From Bacteroidales bacterium (GTDB taxonomy: Bacteria > Bacteroidota > Bacteroidia > Bacteroidales > F082), in assembly GCA_023229135.1 (NCBI GenBank), contig JALNZT010000005.1, forward strand, positions 1-64,000: DNA of 64,000 nucleotides, in the 5' to 3' direction. The stretch's first letter is position 1; each line of letters opens with the position of its first letter. Of this stretch, positions 24,458 through 33,248 are shown piece after piece. Made by a program: the position numbers and the translations under genes. The notes beneath the pieces are model-generated. The model had not been told where the DNA came from. It saw only the letters and a program-made list of their open reading frames with translations, and did not search any database.

Positions 24458-25747
24458 ATGATGGAATCCCTGTTGAACTGGAACATGCGTGCAGCTTTGT
24501 ACTTGCTACTTTTTAGCATCGCTTATTTGCTGTTATTGCGTCGCAATGCCAGCGCGGGTTTCAATAGGTTTTATCTACTTTTGACAAGTGTTTTGGCGCT
24601 TGTTTTGCCGTTGATTTCGCTCACTGTTTTTCAGGTACACAATGATGCGGTTTATGCGGCCTTTCAGTTGCCCGAAATTCTAGTCAACAATTTGGGAGCT
24701 TCCGATACGGTTGTTGCAGAAAGTACTGGTTTTTCTTTGCGTATTTTCAGTGTTTTTGCGCTCGTTAGTCTGTTTTTTTTGCTGTTGTATGTTTCGCGCT
24801 TGTTGTATATTTTGGTGTTGATTTTCGGTCATCAAAAGGAAAAGCATGCTGAGATGACGCTTGTAAAATTACAAAATGATAAAGTGCCTTTTTCATTTTT
24901 CCATTGGCTCTTTGTCTCTGATGCGCTAAAATCCGATCGCCGATTTGAAGCAGTTTTAGCACACGAAAAAGCCCATTCAAAACGGCTACATTCACTTGAT
25001 GTATTGTTTATTGAGCTGTTACAGATCGTATTTTGGTTTCATCCGGCCTGGTATTTTATGCGTGCCGAGCTCAAAGCCATGCACGAGTACGAAGCTGATG
25101 CAATAGCCATTGCAGCGGTAAATAAAACCACCTATCAAAGATCTTTGCTGGAGCTAACCACCTTTGGTGGAATGCTTTGGCTTACCAATCCGTTTAATGT
25201 TTCACTTATCAAAAAACGTTTACTTATGATGAATCGAAAAAATGGGAATCAGCCTTCCCAAAAATGGCTGAAACTGCTGATGGTATTGCCGTTTCTGGCT
25301 GCTGCCATATTTATACAATCGTGTAATTTTGGGACTGACAAAACCGAAGAAATCACGGTAAAAGAGGTGGAAACAGCCCGAGAAAATCTGCCGGAACCTG
25401 AAACTCCGGAAGTGCCTCAAGAACCTGAAGCTGAAATTTTCACCGTGGTGGAAGAGATGCCTGTTTATCCTGGAGGCGCATCCGAAATGATGAACTTTTT
25501 GGCCAATAATATTCAATATCCTGAACAAGCGCGTCGCCAAAAGATTCAAGGCCGTGTTTTTGTGAATTTTGTTGTTGAAAAAGACGGTGCTGTATCAAAT
25601 GTTAAAATTCTACGCGGCATAGGTTCAGGCTGTGATGAGGAAGCTATTCGGGTAGTTGAATTGATGCCCAAATGGAAGCCTGGTAAACAAAGAGGCCAAG
25701 CAGTGCGTGTTTCCTTTAACCTACCTGTAAAATTCGTGCTGGAATAA
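24458..25747 (+). CDS. BlaR1-type M56 membrane peptidase with TonB C-terminal domain
   Basis: A 429-residue sensor-protease. Three N-terminal helices (residues about 12-125) lead to the M56 metalloprotease motif AHEKAHSKRLHSLD, with H169-E170-x-x-H173 as zinc site, and a fourth helix near 275-290 (LLMVLPFLAAAIFIQSC). Instead of a penicillin-binding domain it has a proline/glutamate linker (about 300-330). A TonB-like energy-transducer C-terminal domain follows (MPVYPGGASEMMNFLANNI ... PKWKPGKQRGQAVRVSFNLP). This architecture is usual in Bacteroidota. The signal sensed is unknown. Two adjacent ATGs (24458 and 24461) can serve as start. Confidence 0.88.
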   Translation: MMESLLNWNMRAALYLLLFSIAYLLLLRRNASAGFNRFYLLLTSVLALVLPLISLTVFQVHNDAVYAAFQLPEILVNNLGASDTVVAESTGFSLRIFSVFALVSLFFLLLYVSRLLYILVLIFGHQKEKHAEMTLVKLQNDKVPFSFFHWLFVSDALKSDRRFEAVLAHEKAHSKRLHSLDVLFIELLQIVFWFHPAWYFMRAELKAMHEYEADAIAIAAVNKTTYQRSLLELTTFGGMLWLTNPFNVSLIKKRLLMMNRKNGNQPSQKWLKLLMVLPFLAAAIFIQSCNFGTDKTEEITVKEVETARENLPEPETPEVPQEPEAEIFTVVEEMPVYPGGASEMMNFLANNIQYPEQARRQKIQGRVFVNFVVEKDGAVSNVKILRGIGSGCDEEAIRVVELMPKWKPGKQRGQAVRVSFNLPVKFVLE

Positions 25748-25763
25748 TTTTTTTCACGCTAAT

Positions 25764-25779
25764 AACTAAGAAATTAGTT
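25764..25779. promoter_or_regulatory. Putative BlaI operator 2, downstream of blaR1
   Basis: AACTAAGAAATTAGTT fits the same AACTA-N6-TAGTT dyad as operator 1 and is a perfect palindrome (flanking T and A extend it to 18 bp). It lies 17 bp after the blaR1 stop with no rightward gene beyond it. Confidence 0.4.
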
Positions 25780-25785
25780 ATAATT

Positions 25786-25817
25786 CAAAAGCCATTTCAT
25801 TTGTGAGGTGGCTTTTG
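25786..25817 (+). terminator. blaIR terminator
   Basis: CAAAAGCCA (25786-25794) and TGGCTTTTG (25809-25817) form a perfect 9-bp stem with a 14-nt loop, 38 bp after blaR1. The following tail is only moderately T-rich (TTGATTT). Confidence 0.6.
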
Positions 25818-25839
25818 TTGATTTAGCTATCTAAAAGTG

Positions 25840-25943
25840 AAACAGGCGCTTACGGGGAGTAAGTCGCCTGTGTCAATAAGAGAAAATTGAAATGTATAAC
25901 CAAAACCGTCTATTAAACACGGCTTCGGTATAAATGTTCAAAA
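25840..25943 (-). repeat. Direct repeat copy 1 with hairpin, at the mscL 3' end
   Basis: This 104-bp element recurs at 26461-26564 with constant offset 621. The first 68 bp differ at a single position (25872). It contains CAGGCGCTTAC-GGGGA-GTAAG-T-CGCCTG, an 11-bp stem with one bulge. In minus-strand reading it begins 31 bp after the mscL stop. Confidence 0.9.
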
Positions 25944-25974
25944 AACCAAAAAAATAAGTTGGAAATTTATAGAA

Positions 25975-26400
25975 TTATTTTTTCAGCAGATCGCGTATTT
26001 CCGAAAGCAATTTTTCTTCGTTTGATGGAGGTGGCGGTGCTGCAGGTGCTGCAGGTTTAGCTTCTTCTTTACGTTTCAATTGGTTCATCAGCTTGATAAA
26101 CATAAATACGGTAGCAGCAATTATCAGGAAATTCACGAAGGTGTTTACTAAAATACCATAATTGATGCTTACAGCCTGTTTTATGATTTCGCCATTTTCA
26201 CCTTCAACTGCTTGACTTAAAATGATTTTAAATTTCGTGAAGTCTTTTCCGTCAAGCAATAAGCCTATTGGAGGCATAATAACATCATTCACCAATGATG
26301 TTACGATTTTGGTGAAAGCTCCACCAATCACAATACCGATGGCCATATCCAACACATTGCCGCGCATGGCAAAGGTTTTAAACTCTTTAATGATGCTCAT
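25975..26400 (-). CDS. mscL: Large-conductance mechanosensitive channel MscL
   Basis: A 141-residue homopentameric channel that opens under membrane tension to release solutes in hypo-osmotic shock. It shows the N-terminal helix (IIKEFKTFAMRGNVLDMAIGIVIGGAFTKIVTSLVNDVIMPPIG), the periplasmic loop (about 48-72), TM2 (IAATVFMFIKLMNQL) and a Pro/Ala-rich linker before the C-terminal helix (EEKLLSEIRDLLKK). Length is standard. It is flanked on both sides by copies of a 104-bp direct repeat. Confidence 0.96.
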   Translation of the reverse strand: MSIIKEFKTFAMRGNVLDMAIGIVIGGAFTKIVTSLVNDVIMPPIGLLLDGKDFTKFKIILSQAVEGENGEIIKQAVSINYGILVNTFVNFLIIAATVFMFIKLMNQLKRKEEAKPAAPAAPPPPSNEEKLLSEIRDLLKK

Positions 26401-26460
26401 AATATAGTTGTGTTAATTTTTGGCAAAAGTCTTAATTTTTTCTGAAAACATCCAAAAACA

Positions 26461-26564
26461 AAACAGGCGCTTACGGGGAGTAAGTCGCCTGTTTCAATAA
26501 GAGAAAATTGAAATGTATAACCAAAACCAAACATTAAACGTCGTGGCTTAATTTTTGTTCAAAG
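26461..26564 (-). repeat. Direct repeat copy 2 with hairpin, at the 3' end of the EEP gene
   Basis: Second copy of the 104-bp element. Read on the minus strand it starts about 50 bp after the stop of the upstream hydrolase gene. The GC hairpin is followed by TGTTTTGTTTTTGG, a good Rho-independent tail, so it probably terminates that gene. Confidence 0.9.
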
Positions 26565-26615
26565 CTGCTTAATAAATTATTTAGATTTTCAAAAAAATGA
26601 AATTTTCACGGCTTT

Positions 26616-27719
26616 TCAATGCTTCAACACAACTGCCAACACCACAGGATTATGGTCGCTGGCACTAAAATTCAAATCAATGGTTTCCACATTTGTCAGT
26701 TGGACATTAGGCGAAAGCACAAAAAAATCTATGGTGGTGCTTCCTGTAATTCCTTTATTGTAGGCCTCATCAAGAAACCTGTTTGAGGGTGTTTTATTGT
26801 CGAAACAAAAAGTCCAGTCAGCTGGAAAAAAATCTTGTGGAAAAGCCACTGCTGATGGCACAAAACGATGGCCTCCAAAATGAACTTCCGGAGCAAAAGC
26901 CGGCGGATTCATATTCCAGTCACCACCCGCTATCACATAATTTCCTAAGCTATATTCCAACAACATTTTCTCCTGAATGCGCTTCAATTCGAAATTCATC
27001 TTTATTGGGTCATCAATAAACGCAGAGTTGTGGGTGTTTAATATCACCAGCTCTTTTTTATCAGTGGTTGCAAAACGGCTTTCGATAAAGCAACGATCGA
27101 GCAAAAACAAACGATCTGGCCAGCCGACAATTTGCGGATAAGTATGGCGTGTGGCAGCCAGCGACTGATAAGCCGAAAAGCTTGCCATTCCTGCTTTTAC
27201 CGCGCCCATCGGCTCGCGCAAAGGCACCGGAACAAAAGACACCTGGTAATTTACAGCTTTTACATATTCGTGGTTGGGTAACACTTGCGCTATTTGTGCC
27301 AGTTGGTTTTTGTGATAGCTGCGCTTAGCATCGAAATCTACTTCCTGTAGAAGCAAAAAATCCGCATCAGAATTTTGTGCAATCCAGGCCGTGATGCCGT
27401 GCAGCCATTCTTCGCTTTGTTCTTTTCCGGCACGTACGCGTTTGCCACCGTCATAAAAAAAGTCCATGCTTTTGCCCAAACCGCCATAGCCAATATTCCA
27501 GCTAATAAGGCGAAAGCTTGGTGGAACCTGTCGCTGATAAGCCTGTGTAGTTGGTTTTAAAGTTTCGTGAGCGGCAGGATTGAAATCGTTGATATTGAGG
27601 TAAAGCAAAAAAATCCCGACAACAATTATAAACAGGAATAGAAGTCCAAAAAATATTCGGATGGCATAAATCAGTAACATCTTTCGTACAGATTTTAAGG
27701 GTTTATTCTGATTTGGCAT
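26616..27719 (-). CDS. Membrane-anchored endonuclease/exonuclease/phosphatase-family protein
   Basis: 367 residues. An N-terminal helix (about residues 14-32, IRIFFGLLFLFIIVVGIFLLYL) anchors it, and the EEP domain then faces the outside of the membrane. Motifs are SWNIGYGG (Asn), FLLLQEVDFD (catalytic Glu), VIAGGDWNMNP (D and N) and SASDHNPVVL (terminal Asp-His). All are consistent with an active Mg-dependent phosphodiesterase. EEP members of this layout include nucleases and sphingomyelinase/phospholipase-like enzymes; the substrate is not deducible. Confidence 0.85.
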   Translation of the reverse strand: MPNQNKPLKSVRKMLLIYAIRIFFGLLFLFIIVVGIFLLYLNINDFNPAAHETLKPTTQAYQRQVPPSFRLISWNIGYGGLGKSMDFFYDGGKRVRAGKEQSEEWLHGITAWIAQNSDADFLLLQEVDFDAKRSYHKNQLAQIAQVLPNHEYVKAVNYQVSFVPVPLREPMGAVKAGMASFSAYQSLAATRHTYPQIVGWPDRLFLLDRCFIESRFATTDKKELVILNTHNSAFIDDPIKMNFELKRIQEKMLLEYSLGNYVIAGGDWNMNPPAFAPEVHFGGHRFVPSAVAFPQDFFPADWTFCFDNKTPSNRFLDEAYNKGITGSTTIDFFVLSPNVQLTNVETIDLNFSASDHNPVVLAVVLKH

Positions 27720-27867
27720 ATCATATAAGTGTCAGTTGATTTGGCTAAGATAGTATTTTATGCTCTTGATTGGTCTTTTGTGATTGCCGTATTTTGAAGC
27801 TGATTAACAATTTTTATTAAGGTCGATAATTCAATATTCAGCAGAAGGTTTTACATTCGCCTGTAAT

Positions 27868-28497
27868 ATGAAAATCTTTTGGCTGGGATGTATTTTGTTG
27901 TTGTCAGGATTTTTCGCTGGCAATGTGCAGGCGCAGCAAATCCGTGAAGTTCATGGTCGCGTGCTTTCGGCAGATAGCTTGCTTGCTGTGCCGCATGTGC
28001 ATATCATCAGCAAAACTGCAAGGCGCGGCACTATCAGCGATCGTCAAGGCATATTTTCCTATCGTGGTTATGGCAATGATACCATTTTGCTTACTTCGAT
28101 AGGCTACGAACGCAAGCTTTTTGGCATTACGGATACTTTATTGGATCAACCCGGCGGATTGCTTATTTTGCTTGAAAAGGATACCGTTTTGATGGATGAA
28201 GTGGTGGTGAGGGCATTTTACGATTGGCCTACTTTTAAATATCTTTTTGTGCATATGAAACCCATTCAAGCCTTTGAAATAGAAGATTTTGAAAGTGATT
28301 TGGCTAACAGTCTCATTGGCATTCAGCCCGGTCCGCTAATCATAAAAGGACCTATTCAAGCCTTGTACGATGTATTTAATTATATGGCACGCTTACAACG
28401 GCGACTTGAGCGCAATCGCCGCGCCTACAATCAACAGCTTATAAACGAAGGACGTATTCAGGATACCATCCCGGAAGTGCCTGAACACCAGCGTTAA
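27868..28497 (+). CDS. Carboxypeptidase-like regulatory domain protein
   Basis: A 209-residue exported protein with a signal peptide (residues 1-23, ending VQAQ). Residues about 25-115 form a CarboxypepD_reg-like/CNA-B-type beta sandwich: EVHGRVLSADSLLAVPHVHIISKTARRGTISDRQGIFSY, then ILLTSIGYERK. This is the module seen at the N-terminus of TonB-dependent receptors, here without a barrel. The C-terminal 90 residues are helical with an arginine-rich stretch (LQRRLERNRRA). Its 3' end overlaps that of the convergent MscS gene by 4 bp. Confidence 0.8.
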   Translation: MKIFWLGCILLLSGFFAGNVQAQQIREVHGRVLSADSLLAVPHVHIISKTARRGTISDRQGIFSYRGYGNDTILLTSIGYERKLFGITDTLLDQPGGLLILLEKDTVLMDEVVVRAFYDWPTFKYLFVHMKPIQAFEIEDFESDLANSLIGIQPGPLIIKGPIQALYDVFNYMARLQRRLERNRRAYNQQLINEGRIQDTIPEVPEHQR

Positions 28498-29018
28498 TTA
28501 TCCTTTTTCTCGATTTTTTCAGGAAGTTTTCTTTGCGCTGAAATGGTTTTCTGCATCACCTGCATATTGGGAATAGAAAGCAATTCGCCTTCGCTAGTGC
28601 GGATATACAGAAAGAAAATGGTGATGTTTTCAACAACCCCTTCTATTGGAAGGTCTTTGTCAAGGATTTTGATGTAGCCTCCAATCCGGATAGGATGATA
28701 AAAAAACAGGATTAAACTGGCTGTAATATTTGATAGAATTGACCATTGTGCAAAAAATCCAACGGCCAGCAGCGTAAGAATCGAGGCCAGGAAGAGAAGC
28801 AACTGCTCAGGATCAACGCCCCAAATACCAATCAGACCGATACCAATCAAAATAACGATGAAAGAGCGGATGATTTTATAGATAATTCTTTTGCGTTCCT
28901 GCGCAAAATGGACTTTTTTGTCAATGCGATTCAAGATAGTCTTAAATATCAAATTGCCAATAAAGAGCAGCAATAACAGAATTATTGTACCTAGAATCTG
29001 AAGATGGATAGGTTTCAT
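28494..29018 (-). CDS. Small MscS-type mechanosensitive channel
   Basis: A 174-residue inner-membrane protein. Three helices (about 5-27, 48-65, 72-105) lead into the MscS pore and beta domain: AQWSILSNITASLILFFYHPIRIGGYIKIL, then IEGVVENITIFFLYIRTSEGELLSIPNMQVM. It lacks the C-terminal alpha/beta cage domain, so it is a minimal MscS member. It is probably an osmotic safety valve, located about 2 kb from mscL. Confidence 0.88.
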   Translation of the reverse strand: MKPIHLQILGTIILLLLLFIGNLIFKTILNRIDKKVHFAQERKRIIYKIIRSFIVILIGIGLIGIWGVDPEQLLLFLASILTLLAVGFFAQWSILSNITASLILFFYHPIRIGGYIKILDKDLPIEGVVENITIFFLYIRTSEGELLSIPNMQVMQKTISAQRKLPEKIEKKDN

Positions 29019-29050
29019 AGCCAGAAATTTTGCACAAAATTAGCATGTTT

Positions 29051-29749
29051 TCAGCTGATAGCACAAGCCGCCGCTGCGATACTTACTTTGATCTCGGGAA
29101 TTTGTTTCAAAACCTGTCCGCAAGCCTCTAAAGTTGATCCTGTTGTAATTACATCATCGAGCAGCAAAACATGTTTTCCGGCTAGCTTTTCAGGGTTTTT
29201 CAAAGCAAAAATATCCTTCACATTGTCCCAGCGTGCCTGTCGCGATTTTTTGGTCTGGGTGCTGGTGGCAATATTTCTGTAAAGTACCTCCGTGGATATC
29301 GGAACAGCCATCGTTTGTCGCATTCCGCGGGCAATTACTTCACTTTGGTTATAGCCGCGCTGATATTGACGTTTGGGATGCAAGGGCACCGGAATCAGAT
29401 AGTCTATCTGCTGAAAAAGGGTGGCTTTTTTAAGCTCTAAACCCATTTGTTCGCCCAAAAACAAGCCGGCATCCTGGTTGCGTTTGTACTTTAATTCGTG
29501 AATCAGGTGCTGAATTTTTCCGTGCTTACTAAAAAAGAAAATAGCAGCAACCGCTTCAAAATCAACCCTTCCCCAAAAAATACGGGCTAGCGGATTGTCA
29601 CCGTAAGTTTCGTAGCCGGTTTTGGGCAGCAAATGTCGGCAGCTGAGGCAAACCGTTGTTTCATGGCGCAGAAGTCCGGTGCCACAAGCGGCGCAAACCT
29701 TTGGATAAAACAAGGAAAGCGTATGGTCTAACAGATCGGCAAAACGCAT
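29051..29749 (-). CDS. comF: ComF family protein / phosphoribosyltransferase-like
   Basis: 232 residues. The N-terminal zinc ribbon has CAACG and CLSCRH cysteine pairs. The phosphoribosyltransferase fold follows, with PVPLHPKRQYQRGYNQSEVIARG and the PRPP-binding VLLLDDVITTGSTLEACG. ComF is linked to DNA uptake in competent bacteria and acts with the primosome in some; in Bacteroidota its role is inferred. No other competence gene is nearby. Confidence 0.9.
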   Translation of the reverse strand: MRFADLLDHTLSLFYPKVCAACGTGLLRHETTVCLSCRHLLPKTGYETYGDNPLARIFWGRVDFEAVAAIFFFSKHGKIQHLIHELKYKRNQDAGLFLGEQMGLELKKATLFQQIDYLIPVPLHPKRQYQRGYNQSEVIARGMRQTMAVPISTEVLYRNIATSTQTKKSRQARWDNVKDIFALKNPEKLAGKHVLLLDDVITTGSTLEACGQVLKQIPEIKVSIAAAACAIS

Positions 29750-29861
29750 GGCAATTGTTGTTTAGTTGGGCAAAAGCCTTGATTAGGCGCGTAAATATAA
29801 GCGAAATCAATTACTTTTGAATTTTTATTGACAATTTTAATCTTATTTGGACGTTTCTTGA

Positions 29862-31610
29862 ATGACAACAAAACCTACTGATATCAATACTTTACCCCTG
29901 TTAGAAGTAAAAAACCTGCGCCTCAGTTTTTATGTAGAAAAAACCTGGCAGGAAGTCATTCATGGCATCAGCTTTAAGCTCGAAAAAGGCCGTACGCTAG
30001 GTTTGGTAGGCGAATCAGGTTCGGGTAAGTCGGTGAGTTCGCTGGCACTAATGCGATTGATAGACAAGCGCAACAGCCGTGTTGAAGCCGATTCTATACT
30101 TTTTAACCAGGCGGACATGCGGGACTTTTCTGAAAAACAGATGCAAAGCCTGCGCGGTAAGAAAATGGCCATGATTTTTCAGGAACCTATGACCTCACTC
30201 AATCCCGTTTTCCGCTGTGGAAAGCAGGTGGCAGAAGCTTTGATTTTACATGAAAAACTTACCAAAAAGCAAGCCCACGAGCGTGTGATAGCACTTTTTC
30301 ATCAGGTAAAATTGCCGCGGCCGGAAGCCATTTATCGCGCCTATCCGCATGAGCTTTCGGGCGGACAAAAACAGCGCGTGATGATTGCCATGGCCATCAG
30401 TTGCAAACCTGAGCTGCTTATTGCTGACGAACCCACAACAGCCCTGGACGTTACAGTACAAAAGGAAATTCTGCTGCTGCTCAAAGATTTGCAGCAGGAA
30501 TACAATATGGGAATGATTTTTATCACCCACGATTTGGGCGTAATAGCTGATTTGGCCGATGAGGTAGCCGTAATGCATCAGGGCAATATTGTGGAGCAGG
30601 GAGCGGTAAAAGCTGTTTTAGAAAATCCACAGCATCCTTATACCAAAGGACTTTTGGCTTGCCGACCACCTTTAGACTATCGCCTGACACGCTTGCCTGT
30701 AGTACGTGAGTTTTTAGATAATAAATGGCCTGGTGGCGTGCAGCAGATACAGCAGGAGTTGCTTTTATCGCCGGAAAGTCGCCGCCAGCGTCATGCAAAA
30801 ATTTATTTGCAGCAGCCTGTGCTAAAAGCGGAGCAGATCAATACCTGGTTTCCGCTGCGCAAAGGTTTTCCATCACGTGTTTATGATCAGGTGAAAGCGG
30901 TTGATAATATTAGTTTTGAGGTTTTTCCTGGTGAAACTTTGGGATTGGTTGGCGAGTCGGGCTGTGGAAAAACTACGCTCGGCAGAACTTTATTGCGCCT
31001 TCAGGAGCCCACAGCCGGACAAATTACCTTTAAAGGAATTTCACTCAATAAGCTGAATGACAAATCAATGCGAACTATGCGCAAGCATATTCAGATTATT
31101 TTTCAGGATCCTTATTCTTCTCTTAATCCGCGGCTAAGTATTGGCAACGCCATTGCCGAACCGATGAAGGTACATGGATTGGCCAAAACGGCCAAGGAAC
31201 GCCGCCAAAAAGTAATGGCCTTGCTGGAAGAAGTTGGTTTGTCTGCCGAACATTATAGCCGTTATCCACATGAGTTTTCAGGAGGCCAGCGGCAGCGGAT
31301 TAGTATTGCACGTGCATTGGCTGTTGAGCCCGAGCTGATTATTTGCGATGAATCGGTGTCCGCGCTGGATGTTTCGGTGCAGGCGCAGGTGCTCAATTTG
31401 CTTAATCGGCTTAAAGCCGACAGAGGACTAACCTATATCTTTATTTCCCACGATTTGAGTGTGGTGCGTTTTATGGCCGACCGCATTCTGGTGATGAAAG
31501 ACGGCCACCTGGAAGAATTGGCAGAAGCAGATAAGTTGTTTACACAGCCGGAAACGGAATATACCAAAACATTGATAGGAGCTATTCCAGACTATATGGT
31601 AAGAAATTAA
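29862..31610 (+). CDS. ABC transporter with two fused ATPase domains (oligopeptide/dipeptide type)
   Basis: A 582-residue protein with two complete ABC ATPase halves (residues about 12-270 and 325-582), the DppD-DppF or GsiA-like arrangement. Each half has a Walker A (GESGSGKS at 50-57; GESGCGKT), a signature (LSGGQKQR; FSGGQRQR), a Walker B (LLIADEPTTALD; LIICDESVSALD) and the H-loop (ITHDL; ISHDL). The oligopeptide C-terminal extension (HPYTKGLLAC) is visible after the first half. The permeases and binding protein are not adjacent, so they are encoded elsewhere. A TAnnTTTG element lies at 29812-29819. Confidence 0.9.
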   Translation: MTTKPTDINTLPLLEVKNLRLSFYVEKTWQEVIHGISFKLEKGRTLGLVGESGSGKSVSSLALMRLIDKRNSRVEADSILFNQADMRDFSEKQMQSLRGKKMAMIFQEPMTSLNPVFRCGKQVAEALILHEKLTKKQAHERVIALFHQVKLPRPEAIYRAYPHELSGGQKQRVMIAMAISCKPELLIADEPTTALDVTVQKEILLLLKDLQQEYNMGMIFITHDLGVIADLADEVAVMHQGNIVEQGAVKAVLENPQHPYTKGLLACRPPLDYRLTRLPVVREFLDNKWPGGVQQIQQELLLSPESRRQRHAKIYLQQPVLKAEQINTWFPLRKGFPSRVYDQVKAVDNISFEVFPGETLGLVGESGCGKTTLGRTLLRLQEPTAGQITFKGISLNKLNDKSMRTMRKHIQIIFQDPYSSLNPRLSIGNAIAEPMKVHGLAKTAKERRQKVMALLEEVGLSAEHYSRYPHEFSGGQRQRISIARALAVEPELIICDESVSALDVSVQAQVLNLLNRLKADRGLTYIFISHDLSVVRFMADRILVMKDGHLEELAEADKLFTQPETEYTKTLIGAIPDYMVRN

Positions 31611-33236
31611 CTATTCAAGTATTAATTTTTTGACCTCTAAGTTAGAACTTGTTTCAAAAATTAAAATGTATATTCCTTTTCTATAATCAGAGAAATCAAG
31701 TCGTTTCGAAGTAGAATTAATATTTTCTATCTTTTCAATTATAATACCATTTAAATTTTGTACTGTAAGATTATAAGATATTTGCACATTATTAAGAACT
31801 TCAATTGTAACGTTTCCTTTTGAAGGATTAGGGTATAAATAATAATACGAATTATCATTATTCTTTTCTTGGTTAGTATTGTCAGTTATAAATAGATTCT
31901 TTTCATTAAAACTCAAATCAATTGAATTAATACTATCTGTAACATTAGAGTATTTATATCCACTTTCTTTCTCTTTACCCATAATGGTAATACTACCATT
32001 ATAAGGAATGTTATCGCCACTACAATCTATTAATGTTGAAACAAAAAGATAGGTGCCGGATTCGGGTAGTGAAAAAAGATCCACTGTACCATCATAATCA
32101 ATATATTCAGAATATTTTTTAATTGTATTACCCCATCGGTCAAATAGAGTAAAATCAATATATTCGATATTTGCAACATTTATCTTGTAAACTCGATCAC
32201 TTGAGCTGGCATAATTGGGGAAAAATATACATGGAGCATTGCAATCCTTTGTTAAGTTATTATAATTGTTAGTGACTTTAATGCTTAATTCTTCTTCAGG
32301 AAGAATGTTTATATTGCCTTTTAATAAAACATCTTTCCCTGATTTTATAAATTTAGTTTTTGTTAAATTAATAACTTCATTATTTGGAGGATTAATTATT
32401 ACAGAACCTGTGGCTATAATTTCTTTTTCTTGTATAATTTTATTGTTTCCAGTAATTTCTACAATATATTTTGTTGTCAAACATGGAGGGCAAGAACCCC
32501 CACAATCAATATCTATTTCACCCAACCAAGGTTCATACAAACAATTATAGCAGTGAGCAGGTGGGTTTGTTATAATGCAAGGGGCATTTGTTAAACTAAA
32601 AATACGAAGATTTTCATATTTTGAATCACAATCTACTAAATAAACGGAAAGTTTCTGTACTTTTCCTCCAGCTGGATTAATAATAGTAAAATCCTTAGGT
32701 ACGATTCCTTCATTTTCATACCCTGTAATGATGATAAAATGCTTGTTAATACTGGTATTATTGACCATCATAATTACTGGATTTCCACTATGCAATAAAG
32801 TTTTAATTCTATCTAATGAAAAATTATCCCATCCTGCGTATTGAATTAAGCTAGATCCATATCTACGTGCTACGTGCCAATTAAGATCTCCATTGAGGTT
32901 GTAGCCTGAATTTTCAATCACATAATTATTTAGTAGCCGAGGCGTAACATTTTGTCCATTGGAATGTAATAGCATTGCCATACATGTTAGAGCGCAACCC
33001 TTAGCACTAATTGTTTTATTTGGCACCATTATATCATCTTTCCATATATTATCGCTTTGATCAAAAGAAATAACGCTGAGTTGACCAGAACTGCAAAAGT
33101 CTCTATTTAGAGTTTTAAAAAAAGCATCCTCTACTTTAGATCCTTTATATTCTTCATAATTAATATCATATGTTTGTGCATTGATATTAATACTAAGATT
33201 TAGGAAGATCGCAAAAAAAATAAATATGTATTTCAT
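31611..33236 (-). CDS. Secreted C39-like cysteine peptidase with T9SS sorting domain
   Basis: 541 residues. A signal peptide (residues 1-20) is followed by a C39-like/papain-fold domain: KGCALTCMAML, with catalytic Cys81, then NKHFIIITGY with His166 and IINPAGG with Asn187. The middle (about 225-440) is beta-rich with Cys-rich PPAHCYNCLYEPWLGEIDIDCGGSCPPC. The C-terminal 75 residues (LYPNPSKGNVTIEVLNN ... KGIYILIFETSS) form a type A T9SS sorting signal, so it is exported to the cell surface. Codon use is more AT-rich than its neighbours. Substrate unknown. It is first of three secreted-protein genes on this strand. Confidence 0.8.
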   Translation of the reverse strand: MKYIFIFFAIFLNLSININAQTYDINYEEYKGSKVEDAFFKTLNRDFCSSGQLSVISFDQSDNIWKDDIMVPNKTISAKGCALTCMAMLLHSNGQNVTPRLLNNYVIENSGYNLNGDLNWHVARRYGSSLIQYAGWDNFSLDRIKTLLHSGNPVIMMVNNTSINKHFIIITGYENEGIVPKDFTIINPAGGKVQKLSVYLVDCDSKYENLRIFSLTNAPCIITNPPAHCYNCLYEPWLGEIDIDCGGSCPPCLTTKYIVEITGNNKIIQEKEIIATGSVIINPPNNEVINLTKTKFIKSGKDVLLKGNINILPEEELSIKVTNNYNNLTKDCNAPCIFFPNYASSSDRVYKINVANIEYIDFTLFDRWGNTIKKYSEYIDYDGTVDLFSLPESGTYLFVSTLIDCSGDNIPYNGSITIMGKEKESGYKYSNVTDSINSIDLSFNEKNLFITDNTNQEKNNDNSYYYLYPNPSKGNVTIEVLNNVQISYNLTVQNLNGIIIEKIENINSTSKRLDFSDYRKGIYILIFETSSNLEVKKLILE

Positions 33237-33248
33237 AATAATAAATTT

